Part shown: piece after piece, positions 27,680 to 36,379 of the stretch
Layout of the letters: each line of letters begins with the position of its first letter
Position numbering within the stretch: position 1 is the first letter of the stretch
Source of the DNA: Nautiliaceae bacterium
GTDB lineage: Bacteria; Campylobacterota; Campylobacteria; Campylobacterales; Nautiliaceae
NCBI GenBank assembly: GCA_027036005.1
Contig: JALVTJ010000019.1
Coordinates: 1-40,715 of the forward strand
Length of the DNA stretch: 40,715 nucleotides
Direction of reading: 5' to 3'
The notes under the pieces: generated by a model
Databases searched by the model: none
The model's input: the letters and a program-made list of their open reading frames with translations, nothing else
What the model was told of the DNA's origin: nothing
Translations under genes and position numbers: made by a program

Positions 27680-29222
27680 TTACAGACTTGTTATATTTAT
27701 AATTGCTACGATATTCGGAATACTCTTTACTATTCCTTCTTTTCTGGGTAAAAAACCGAAAGTGAATTTGGGACTTGATTTGCAAGGCGGAATGTATTTG
27801 GTTTTGGGGGTAAAAACCCAAGATGCAATAAAAAATAAAATAAAAACGATTGCTTCTACCGTTAAATACATTTCCAATAAGAACGATCTTTTTATAGATA
27901 AATTAAAATATTTAAAAAACGGGCTTTCTTTTGAACTGATAGATAAAGACGATGCACCTAAAATGGATAAACAATTAAAAAAAATATCAGGAATTCAAAT
28001 CAAAAAAACATTTAAAAACGGAAGTATTATTTATACAATTATTTTAAGTAAAGAAGAAATTCAAAAAACAAAAAGTGATGCTGTAAAACAAGCGATTCAG
28101 ACAATCAGAAGTAGGCTTAACGCGTATGGACTAACAGAGCCGAGTGTAACAAGGCAGGGAAAAGATAAAATTGTGGTTGAGCTTCCTGGTATTAAAACCG
28201 AAAAAGAAAAAAGAAATATCAAAAAACTTATCTCATCGGCGGCACATTTGGAACTTTATCTGGTTGATGACGAACATAAAATAACAAATCCGAAAGAAGC
28301 TGCTAAATACGGAGATATTATGCTCCCTGATAAAAATAACCCTAAAAGAATGTGGCTTCTTAAAACACCTCCGGTGCTTGATGGGAGTATGATTACCGAT
28401 GCAACCGTAGGATTTACGCAAAGAACAAATCAGCCTGCGATTTTCTTTACTCTTAATTCCCAAGGTGCTGAAATATTTGCAGATGTTACGGGTAAAAATG
28501 TTGGTAAAAGACTTGCCATTGTAGTTGATAACAGAGTGTATTCCGCACCTGTAATTCAGGAAAGAATCGGAGGAGGAAGCGGACAAATAACCGTAGGAAG
28601 CACTGATGAAGCGCATATTCTTGCAATTGCATTAAGAAGCGGTTCGCTTCCTGCCCCCGTTGTTTTGCTTGAACAAAGAAGTGTAGGTGCGTCTCTTGGA
28701 GCTGATAGTATTAGAGAATCCATGATTGCTTTAATTAGCGGTTTTGTAGTTGTAGTAATATTTATGGCTTGGTATTACGGACTTTCAGGAATAATAGCTG
28801 ATATTGCACTTGTTACAAACTTGTTTTTGATTGTAGCCGTTATGGCTATTTTTGAAGCCACACTTACGCTTCCTGGAATGGCGGGTATTGTTTTGACGGT
28901 TGGTATGAGCGTAGATGCTAATGTAATTATTAATGAACGTGTGAGAGAGCTTATAAGAGAAGGAAAAAATATCAAGCATGCGATTGAAGGTGGATACAAA
29001 AACGCAATGAGTGCGATTTTGGATGCGAATATTACAACTCTTATTGCGGCAATAGCGCTTTTTGCATACGGAACTGGAACAATAAAAGGTTTTGCGATAA
29101 CTATGGCAATAGGAATTTTAGCTAGTATGTTAACTGCAATTCTCGGAACTCACGGTATTTGGGAATATATTTTGGCAACAGGTAAAAAAATAACACCAAA
29201 ACATTTTGGAATGAAGGTATAA
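27663..29222 (+). CDS. secD: Protein translocase subunit SecD
   Basis: 'VNLGLDLQGGMYLVLGV', 'TVGMSVDANVIINERVREL'. Confidence 0.97.
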   Translation: MMKKLNYRLVIFIIATIFGILFTIPSFLGKKPKVNLGLDLQGGMYLVLGVKTQDAIKNKIKTIASTVKYISNKNDLFIDKLKYLKNGLSFELIDKDDAPKMDKQLKKISGIQIKKTFKNGSIIYTIILSKEEIQKTKSDAVKQAIQTIRSRLNAYGLTEPSVTRQGKDKIVVELPGIKTEKEKRNIKKLISSAAHLELYLVDDEHKITNPKEAAKYGDIMLPDKNNPKRMWLLKTPPVLDGSMITDATVGFTQRTNQPAIFFTLNSQGAEIFADVTGKNVGKRLAIVVDNRVYSAPVIQERIGGGSGQITVGSTDEAHILAIALRSGSLPAPVVLLEQRSVGASLGADSIRESMIALISGFVVVVIFMAWYYGLSGIIADIALVTNLFLIVAVMAIFEATLTLPGMAGIVLTVGMSVDANVIINERVRELIREGKNIKHAIEGGYKNAMSAILDANITTLIAAIALFAYGTGTIKGFAITMAIGILASMLTAILGTHGIWEYILATGKKITPKHFGMKV

Positions 29223-29224
29223 AA

Positions 29225-30196
29225 ATGGAACTTTTCTCTCAAAATAAAATATATGATTTTATGAGTAAAAAAAATTTCTTTGTATCTGTTTCTGTCATTT
29301 TAATAATATTAAGTCTTGTTTCAATTTTTACAAAAGGTTTTAATTGGGGAATAGATTTTAAAGGCGGAATAGAAGTTGAGGTTAGAATGCCAAAGCCAAC
29401 CCCGATTTCTGATGTAAGAAAATATGTATCAAAGAAATTTCCCGATGCAAGTATTACTACGTTTGGTTCAAAAAGAGAAATTTTAATAAGATTAAGTGTT
29501 AAAAAAGTAAGTGGAAACGTTCAAAAAGATTTGGGAAATGAAATAAAATCTCTTTTAAAACCTCTCGGTAATGTTGATATAAGAAGAGTTGACATTGTAG
29601 GTGCAAAAGTTGGAAATGAATTAAGAGACAGAGGAATAGAGGCTTTTATTTTTGCAATTGTAGGTATTTTGATATATGTTGCGATAAGATTTGAATGGCG
29701 CTTTGCACTTGCGAGTGTTTTGGCCCTTTTTCACGATACAATAATTTCTTTGGGAGCTGTCAGCTTTTTTCATATAGAAACCAATCTTGATGTTTTGGCT
29801 GCGATTTTAACCCTTATGGGATATTCTCTTAATGATACCATTGTTGTATTCGATAGGATTAGAGAACAGGTAATAGGTTCTAAAATAAAAGATCTTTCCG
29901 AACTTATCAATGATGCAGTATCAAGAACGCTAAGCAGAACAGTTTTAACCTCTCTTACTACATTTTTAGTTGTGTTGACCTTGTTTTTATTTGGAGGAGA
30001 AATAATAAAACCGTTTAGTTTTACATTGCTTGTGGGTATAATTGTGGGAACATATTCTTCTATTTTCATAGCTTCGCCTCTTTTGATTTGGCTCGGATTC
30101 AGCATAGACGATTACAGAAAAAGATTAATGGAAAAAGAAAAAAAGAAAAGAGAAAAAGAAAAAATGCGTAAAATGTATCAGGGGGGAGTAGTTTAA
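29225..30196 (+). CDS. secF: Protein translocase subunit SecF
   Basis: 'GFNWGIDFKGGIEVEV', 'LMGYSLNDTIVVFDRIREQ', 'SRTLSRTVLTSLTTFLVV'. Confidence 0.97.
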   Translation: MELFSQNKIYDFMSKKNFFVSVSVILIILSLVSIFTKGFNWGIDFKGGIEVEVRMPKPTPISDVRKYVSKKFPDASITTFGSKREILIRLSVKKVSGNVQKDLGNEIKSLLKPLGNVDIRRVDIVGAKVGNELRDRGIEAFIFAIVGILIYVAIRFEWRFALASVLALFHDTIISLGAVSFFHIETNLDVLAAILTLMGYSLNDTIVVFDRIREQVIGSKIKDLSELINDAVSRTLSRTVLTSLTTFLVVLTLFLFGGEIIKPFSFTLLVGIIVGTYSSIFIASPLLIWLGFSIDDYRKRLMEKEKKKREKEKMRKMYQGGVV

Positions 30197-30238
30197 AAGT
30201 GAAAAGTGTAAAATTAAAAATGAAAAACTTTTCACTTT
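30196..30238. repeat. Inverted repeat with 12-bp perfect arms (aaagtgaaaagt ... acttttcacttt), member of the dispersed GTGAAAAGTGTAAAATT family
   Basis: Arms at 30196-30207 and 30227-30238, 19-nt loop 'gtaaaattaaaaatgaaaa'; immediately follows the secF stop. Confidence 0.85.
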
Positions 30239-30308
30239 ACACCCGTACACATACTTTTTCAAAGTGTATGTCGGATAAGCTTTTTATTTTTTAACTTAAA
30301 GGATTGTT

Positions 30309-30653
30309 ATGGATTGGGGGAAAGTTATTTATGTATTTTTCCAATTGATGAGTTTAACCAGTGTTGCAGGTTATTTATATGATCATAACGCAATTGGACT
30401 TTTTATAGCCGTAAGTTTAAATTTAATTTCGACGTTTTTAAAAATAGGAGTTAGAAATATTGTGGCGGCCGAGCTTTTTGCTGCAAGTTTGGTTGCCGAT
30501 TTACATTTGATACCAGCTTTTTTTTATGAAGTTATAAAACATGATAACGAGGCTGCTATTGCAATGGCTATTGGTGCTTTGATAGCAAATATAGTAACAA
30601 TAATTTTAAGTTTTATTGAAATTTCAAAAGCAAAAGATATTGATTGGGAATAA
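30309..30653 (+). CDS. Small integral membrane protein, DUF6394-like
   Basis: 114 aa with multiple TMs, between secF and leuS; DUF assignment from recognition only. Confidence 0.6.
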   Translation: MDWGKVIYVFFQLMSLTSVAGYLYDHNAIGLFIAVSLNLISTFLKIGVRNIVAAELFAASLVADLHLIPAFFYEVIKHDNEAAIAMAIGALIANIVTIILSFIEISKAKDIDWE

Positions 30654-30661
30654 AATAAAAA

Positions 30662-33133
30662 ATGGAGAATAAAATGATGAGAGAATATAAACCAGCTGAA
30701 ATTGAGATAAAATGGCAAAAATATTGGGATAAAAATAATTCTTTTGAACCAAAAGAAGATAAAAATCTGCCTAAAAAATATATTCTTTCGATGTTTCCGT
30801 ATCCAAGTGGTAGGATTCATATGGGGCATGTTAGAAATTATACAATTGGTGATGCGCTTGCCAGATATTACAGAAAAAAAGGATTTAACGTTTTGCATCC
30901 AATAGGATGGGACAGTTTTGGAATGCCCGCTGAAAATGCAGCTATTAAACACCATATCCATCCTAAAAAATGGACTTATGAAAATATCGATTATATGAGA
31001 GGTGAACTTAAAAGATTGGGACTTTCATTTAGTAAGACAAGAGAGTTTGCGACAAGCGATCCCGAATATACAAGATGGGAGCAAGAATTTATTATTAAAA
31101 TGTATGAAAACGGATTACTTGAAAGACGCACACAAAAAGTTAACTGGTGCGAGCATTGTCATACCGTTTTGGCAAATGAGCAGGTAATAGAGGGGAAATG
31201 TTGGAGATGTGATAATGAAATAGAAATAAAAGAACTTCCAGGCTGGTATATAAAAATTACAAAATATGCCGAAGAGCTTTTAGCGGATATGGAAAAAATA
31301 AAAAAAGGATGGCCAGAGAGAGTTCTTACCATGCAAAAAAACTGGATAGGAAAATCGGTAGGGCTTAAATTCAAGTTTTCTTTGAGCAAAGATTCAAAAC
31401 AAAAATTAAAAAACAGATTTGACGGATATGAAGTATTTACAACAAGACCTGATACGATTTACGGAATAACGTATTCCGCTTTGGCACCGGAACATCCTAT
31501 TGTTGATTTTATGCTTGAAAACGGATTGTTTGAGGAAGAGACGGAAAAGAAAATCAGATATATCCGCTCTATCTTACCAAAAGACAGACAAGCAATGGAA
31601 AAAGAAGGAGTATATCTTGGGATAGATGTCCTTCATCCTTTAACGGGTGAGAAAATTCCGGTATGGCTTGCCAATTTTGTTTTGGTCGAGTATGGGAGCG
31701 GTGCAGTTATGGCTGTTCCGGCTCATGACGAAAGGGATTTTGAATTTGCCAAAAAATATAATCTTCCGGTAAAATGGGTAATTAAGCCGTTAAACGGCGA
31801 ATTTAATAAAAATGAAGCTTATACGGGTGAAGGTGTTTTAATTAATTCGGATGAGTTTAGTGGAATGAAAAACAATGAGGCAAAAGAAGCAATAATAAAA
31901 AAAATAGAAACTCTTGGAATTGGTAAAAAAGAGGTGAATTATCGTCTGAGAGATTGGGGAATTAGCCGTCAGAGGTATTGGGGAGCTCCTTTGCCTTTTA
32001 TTAAATGTCCTAAATGCGGGATAGTGCCCGAAAAAATAGAAAATCTTCCTATAACCTTGCCGGATGATGTCGAAATTACCGGTAGCGGAAACCCTCTTGA
32101 ATCGCACCCTACATGGAAACAAACCAAATGTCCCGTTTGCGGAAGCGATGCCGTGCGGGAAACCGATACAATGGATACGTTTGTTGAAAGCAGTTGGTAT
32201 CAATTCAGATATACAAGCGATTTTCATAAATATAAGGATGTTCCATTTAGAAGTGAAGACGAAAAATATTGGATGCCGGTAGATCAGTATATTGGCGGGA
32301 TAGAACATGCGATTTTGCATTTGCTTTATGCAAGATTTTTTACAAAAGCTCTGAGGGATTTGGGATATGTGAGCGTAGACGAGCCTTTTGCAAGGCTACT
32401 TACTCAGGGAATGGTGCTTAAAGACGGAGCTAAAATGAGCAAAAGTAAAGGAAATGTGGTTGATCCGGACGATATAATCAAAAAATACGGAGCCGATACA
32501 GCAAGACTTTTTATTCTTTTTGCCGCACCGCCCGAGCAAGAACTTGAATGGAGCGATAGCGGGGTTGAAGGTGCGTATAGATTTTTGAACAGAGTTTTTT
32601 TAAATGCTGAAAAATGTTATAAAACCGATAAAAAACCTGAAATAAATATTTCGAAATTGAATAAAAATGAAAAAGAAGCAAGAAGAAAAGTATATGAAGC
32701 GTTAAAAAGAAGCAAAGAAACATATGAAAAAACATTTGCTTTTAATACGCTTATAGCCGGTTGTATGGAAGCGTTTAACGCTCTTAACAAAATAGATAAT
32801 GCCGATGTTTATACGGAAGGATACTGGATTTTGATGAACGTGCTTGAACCTATCATTCCGCATATTACAAACGAGATAAGCGATAAGCTTTTTAATTTGA
32901 AAAATTTCGGAAATATTGAAATAGACGAAAGCGCTTTAAAACAAGATGAAATAAATTATCCTATAAGCATAAACGGTAAAAAAAGAGCTGAAATAACGGT
33001 TAGTGTGGATGCGAGCAAAGATGAAATATTAAAAAATGCAAAAAAAGCAGTTGAGAAATATATTAAAGAAAAAGAGATTGTTAAAGAAATATTTGTTCCC
33101 GGGAGAATTGTAAATATAGTGGTTAAAGGATAA
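30662..33133 (+). CDS. leuS: Leucyl-tRNA synthetase
   Basis: '[20 protein letters not shown]', editing domain '[20 protein letters not shown]', '[13 protein letters not shown]'; start could also be ATG 30674. Confidence 0.98.
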   Translation: MENKMMREYKPAEIEIKWQKYWDKNNSFEPKEDKNLPKKYILSMFPYPSGRIHMGHVRNYTIGDALARYYRKKGFNVLHPIGWDSFGMPAENAAIKHHIHPKKWTYENIDYMRGELKRLGLSFSKTREFATSDPEYTRWEQEFIIKMYENGLLERRTQKVNWCEHCHTVLANEQVIEGKCWRCDNEIEIKELPGWYIKITKYAEELLADMEKIKKGWPERVLTMQKNWIGKSVGLKFKFSLSKDSKQKLKNRFDGYEVFTTRPDTIYGITYSALAPEHPIVDFMLENGLFEEETEKKIRYIRSILPKDRQAMEKEGVYLGIDVLHPLTGEKIPVWLANFVLVEYGSGAVMAVPAHDERDFEFAKKYNLPVKWVIKPLNGEFNKNEAYTGEGVLINSDEFSGMKNNEAKEAIIKKIETLGIGKKEVNYRLRDWGISRQRYWGAPLPFIKCPKCGIVPEKIENLPITLPDDVEITGSGNPLESHPTWKQTKCPVCGSDAVRETDTMDTFVESSWYQFRYTSDFHKYKDVPFRSEDEKYWMPVDQYIGGIEHAILHLLYARFFTKALRDLGYVSVDEPFARLLTQGMVLKDGAKMSKSKGNVVDPDDIIKKYGADTARLFILFAAPPEQELEWSDSGVEGAYRFLNRVFLNAEKCYKTDKKPEINISKLNKNEKEARRKVYEALKRSKETYEKTFAFNTLIAGCMEAFNALNKIDNADVYTEGYWILMNVLEPIIPHITNEISDKLFNLKNFGNIEIDESALKQDEINYPISINGKKRAEITVSVDASKDEILKNAKKAVEKYIKEKEIVKEIFVPGRIVNIVVKG

Positions 33134-33136
33134 TTT

Positions 33137-33189
33137 AAGTGAAAAGTAAAAAATTTTTTATTTTTTTCATTTTTTATTTTACACTTTTT
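33137..33189. repeat. Copy of the dispersed repeat, opposite orientation, overlapping the start codon and signal peptide of lptE
   Basis: Reverse complement 'aaaaagtgtaaaataaaaaatgaaaaaaataaaaaattttttacttttcactt' closely matches the 30199-30238 sequence. Confidence 0.7.
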
Positions 33190-33654
33190 GTTTTTATAGG
33201 ATGCGGATATAAGCCGAGCAGTGTTTATCAGGAAAGAATTCTGGGTAATAATATAAAAGTTATTGTTAATATCGATGTTAAAAATCCAAGGGAAACCATA
33301 TTTTTAAAAGATGCAGTTTTGGATTCTGTATATACGCTTTTAGGCAAAAATATATGTAATTATAATTGTGATAGTACTATGATTATAAATCCTCAAAGTT
33401 CTTCTTTGGAAATTTTGGATTACGATCGCAACGGTTATCCAGTGCTTTATAGAAGTGTTGTGAATTTATCGGTTGATATTATCGATAAAAGCGGCAAAAA
33501 AAGACATTTCAATGTAAATGGCACATATGATTTTAGAATTAGATCACAAAGTATAATAGATGATGAGACAAAATTAAATGCATTTAAAAATGCAAGTATT
33601 AACGCGTTAAATAAACTTTTTGCAACTTTGGCAAAATACGGAGTTACATTATGA
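33139..33654 (+). CDS. lptE: LPS assembly lipoprotein LptE-like
   Basis: Lipobox 'FVFIGCGYKPSS', position directly after leuS, 'NSINALNKLFATLAKYG'-like C-terminus; GTG start. Confidence 0.75.
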   Translation: MKSKKFFIFFIFYFTLFVFIGCGYKPSSVYQERILGNNIKVIVNIDVKNPRETIFLKDAVLDSVYTLLGKNICNYNCDSTMIINPQSSSLEILDYDRNGYPVLYRSVVNLSVDIIDKSGKKRHFNVNGTYDFRIRSQSIIDDETKLNAFKNASINALNKLFATLAKYGVTL

Positions 33655-35213
33655 ATATAAAAGATATTGCCAAAGAGGCTCTTCTTCATTTTAAAAATAA
33701 AAATTATATTTTTACGCCCGATGAATATGAAAAAGTTTTTTGTGAAGTAGCGAAAAAACATAATGTTTTAATGGAAGATTGCAATAAAATTTCCAAATTT
33801 CTTTCAAAACTTAATAAAAAATATCAGGTAATTGCAAAAAATTATAATATTAAAAATTTGGATGAGCTGATAATTTTTTTGATTAATTATTTAAACAGGG
33901 AAGACACTCAAAAAGAAAAGGAAAATTTAAACAATCTTTTTTTATATGCAAAAAGAACTCTTGATGTGATAGCAATATTGCCAATAGCAGCTTCTAAGAA
34001 AAAAGCAATAAAACATCTTGATTTTTTGAAACCTTATATGGAAAATAAAGAATGGGAAAAATTAAGGGAAGAGTGGATTGATTTTTTGGATAAATTTGAT
34101 GATTCGATTATTAGGAAAGGCTCTTTAATTGCGGGTATCAATTCGCAAGATGCTTTGGAGATTATAGAAGCATTGATTAAAAAAGTAGAAAACAATGAAG
34201 TTGATCTTTCAAATCTTTCCGATGCAATAATTTATGCGCTTACACCAAGTTATGCTCCTTTTATGTCAAATGAAATTGCCCAAATTAAAAGAGAATTAAA
34301 AGAAAATTCCAATATTATGATAACAAGAGCTTTTGCTAAGGATTTGATTTTTTTAACTAATAAGAGAATAAAGCTTGATAAGGAAGAACTTAAAAGAAAA
34401 TTAAAAGATCTTGACCAAATAGCAGAGAGACTTTCGATAAAAATTCTTAAAATTTTACAAAAAAGCGATTCATCATCAAAAGAAATAAAAAACATAAAAA
34501 TAGAACTCAAAAATTGGAGAAAAGAAGACGAAGAGAATTTTGAAACTATAAAAGAAAAATTACTGGTAATAGCAAGTTCGCTTGATAAAGAAATGAATGA
34601 TTTTGTTTGTGATATGAAAAAAGAAGATGAAGAAATAGAATATTTAAAAGCTAAAATACGTTCACTTGAAAAAAAAGTAAAAAAACTCTCAAAAGAAGTT
34701 AAAACAGACTTTTTAACGAATATCGCAAATAAAAAAGCACTTGAAGACGAACTTAAAAAACAAGAAAGCGCATATAAAAGATATAAAACAAATTATTCGG
34801 TTGTTTTTTTTGATATTGATCATTTTAAAAATATTAACGATACATACGGGCACGATGCGGGAGATGTTATCCTTAAATCTCTCGGACTTTTATTCAGACG
34901 TTATGCAAGAGATATTGATATGATAGGTAGATTCGGCGGAGAGGAGTTTGTGGCTATTTTACCGAATACGGACAAAAAAGGAGTATTAAGATTTGCAGAA
35001 AAATTAAGAGAAATTATTGCTAAAACAAAATTTATGTATAAAAAAACAAGAATTAAGGTAACAGTTTCAGCCGGAGTTGCAAGTAGAGATGAAGTAAATT
35101 CAAAAGAAGAATTATTAAAAAAAGCGGATGAGAGACTTTATCTTGCGAAACAAAACGGAAGAAATAGGGTTTGCGCGGATGATAAATGCAAAGAAATGAA
35201 AAGCGAAAAGTGA
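33651..35213 (+). CDS. GGDEF-domain diguanylate cyclase
   Basis: 'DFLTNIANKKALEDEL', 'FFDIDHFKNINDTYGHDAGD', 'RDIDMIGRFGGEEF' (active-site GGEEF with upstream RxxD I-site). Confidence 0.93.
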   Translation: MNIKDIAKEALLHFKNKNYIFTPDEYEKVFCEVAKKHNVLMEDCNKISKFLSKLNKKYQVIAKNYNIKNLDELIIFLINYLNREDTQKEKENLNNLFLYAKRTLDVIAILPIAASKKKAIKHLDFLKPYMENKEWEKLREEWIDFLDKFDDSIIRKGSLIAGINSQDALEIIEALIKKVENNEVDLSNLSDAIIYALTPSYAPFMSNEIAQIKRELKENSNIMITRAFAKDLIFLTNKRIKLDKEELKRKLKDLDQIAERLSIKILKILQKSDSSSKEIKNIKIELKNWRKEDEENFETIKEKLLVIASSLDKEMNDFVCDMKKEDEEIEYLKAKIRSLEKKVKKLSKEVKTDFLTNIANKKALEDELKKQESAYKRYKTNYSVVFFDIDHFKNINDTYGHDAGDVILKSLGLLFRRYARDIDMIGRFGGEEFVAILPNTDKKGVLRFAEKLREIIAKTKFMYKKTRIKVTVSAGVASRDEVNSKEELLKKADERLYLAKQNGRNRVCADDKCKEMKSEK

Positions 35214-35229
35214 AAAATGTAAAATTAAA
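35196..35229. repeat. Copy of the dispersed repeat at the diguanylate cyclase/folC junction
   Basis: 'atgaaaagcgaaaagtgaaaaatgtaaaatta'; encodes the last residues and stop of the cyclase (KEMKSEK*). Confidence 0.6.
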
Positions 35230-35236
35230 GGTTTGA

Positions 35237-36379
35237 TTGTTGAGAGTTGATGAATTTTTAGACCAAAAACCTCTTTTTTATAAAAAAATAGATTTACAAA
35301 GAATGCCTAAAACCTACAAATTGATAAAAAATAAACTTTTTTTAAAACCTATAATACATATCGTAGGAACTAACGGCAAAGGCTCAACAGGGAGATTTTT
35401 GGCACACACTCTTTTAAAAAAAGGATATAGTGTCGGGCATTATACGTCTCCTCATATTTTGAAATTTAATGAAAGAATCTGGATAAACGGCAAAGATATT
35501 GATGATGAAACATTGGAAAAAGTCCATTTGAAACTTCAAAGATTATTGCCTGAGAATGTAATAAAAATACTTAGTTATTTCGAATACACAACTCTTCTTG
35601 CAGCTTTTGCATTTGAGAATTTGGACTTTGTTATTATGGAAGCGGGGCTTGGAGGGGAGTTTGACGCTACAAATGTTTTCGATAAAAAAATTTCGCTAAT
35701 TACGACAATTGATTATGATCATCAGAATTTTTTAGGCAACAGTATTGAAGAAATTGCAACAACTAAGCTTAATTCAATTGAAAAAGAGGCAATAATCGGC
35801 AGACAAATTCATGATGAAGTGAAAAGTGTAAAATGTAAAATGAAAAGTAAAGGCAAAAATTTTTATGATTATAAAGAGTTTTTTGAAAAGATGGAAGTAG
35901 AAAAATTAAAAAAAGAGTTTAAATTTGCGCCGTTTCTATTTGATAATTATTTACTTGCTATGAGTTTTTTAAAAAAAGAGGGAATAAATTTTAATATTAA
36001 AGACATAGAAGATTTAAGACTTCCCGGAAGATTTGAAGAAATTGAAAAAGATTTATTCATTGATGTGGGGCATAATCCGTTGGCGGCAAATGCCATTGTC
36101 AATGCTCTTGAAAAAAAAGTTAATTTAGTTTATAACACATATAAAGATAAAAATTATGAAAAGATTTTAAAAATATTAAAACCGAAGATAAACAAACTTT
36201 ATTTGATTGATATTAAAAACGAAAGGATTGAAGAAAAAGAAAAAATAAAAAATACGGCTGTAAATCTTGGAATAGAAGTTGAGGATTTTAAAGAAATAAA
36301 AAAACCAATGCTAATTTTCGGAAGTTTCAGTGTGGTTGAAAAATTTTTGAAAGGATATAATGCAAGCAAGGGCTTATGA
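35237..36379 (+). CDS. folC: Bifunctional folylpolyglutamate/dihydrofolate synthase
   Basis: 'IHIVGTNGKGSTGRFLAHTLLKKGYSVGHYTSPHILKFNERI', 'EAGLGGEFDATNVF', 'LPGRFEEI...IDVGHNPLAA'. Confidence 0.92.
   Translation: MLRVDEFLDQKPLFYKKIDLQRMPKTYKLIKNKLFLKPIIHIVGTNGKGSTGRFLAHTLLKKGYSVGHYTSPHILKFNERIWINGKDIDDETLEKVHLKLQRLLPENVIKILSYFEYTTLLAAFAFENLDFVIMEAGLGGEFDATNVFDKKISLITTIDYDHQNFLGNSIEEIATTKLNSIEKEAIIGRQIHDEVKSVKCKMKSKGKNFYDYKEFFEKMEVEKLKKEFKFAPFLFDNYLLAMSFLKKEGINFNIKDIEDLRLPGRFEEIEKDLFIDVGHNPLAANAIVNALEKKVNLVYNTYKDKNYEKILKILKPKINKLYLIDIKNERIEEKEKIKNTAVNLGIEVEDFKEIKKPMLIFGSFSVVEKFLKGYNASKGL
35819..35854. repeat. Copy of the dispersed repeat inside folC, in frame
   Basis: 'gtgaaaagtgtaaaatgtaaaatgaaaagtaaagg' encoding VKSVKCKMKSKG. 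Confidence 0.75.

Noticed and set aside
30196-30238. Plain intrinsic terminator after secF
   Set aside because: Stem is AT-rich with a 19-nt loop and no trailing U tract; the same sequence occurs inside coding regions, so a repeat-family explanation fits better.
30524-30961. 145-aa minus ORF across the DUF6394-like gene and leuS
   Set aside because: Antisense to two supported genes and spans their junction; no recognisable domain.
31838-32320. 160-aa minus ORF inside leuS
   Set aside because: Antisense of conserved LeuRS sequence; length plausible by chance given codon bias.
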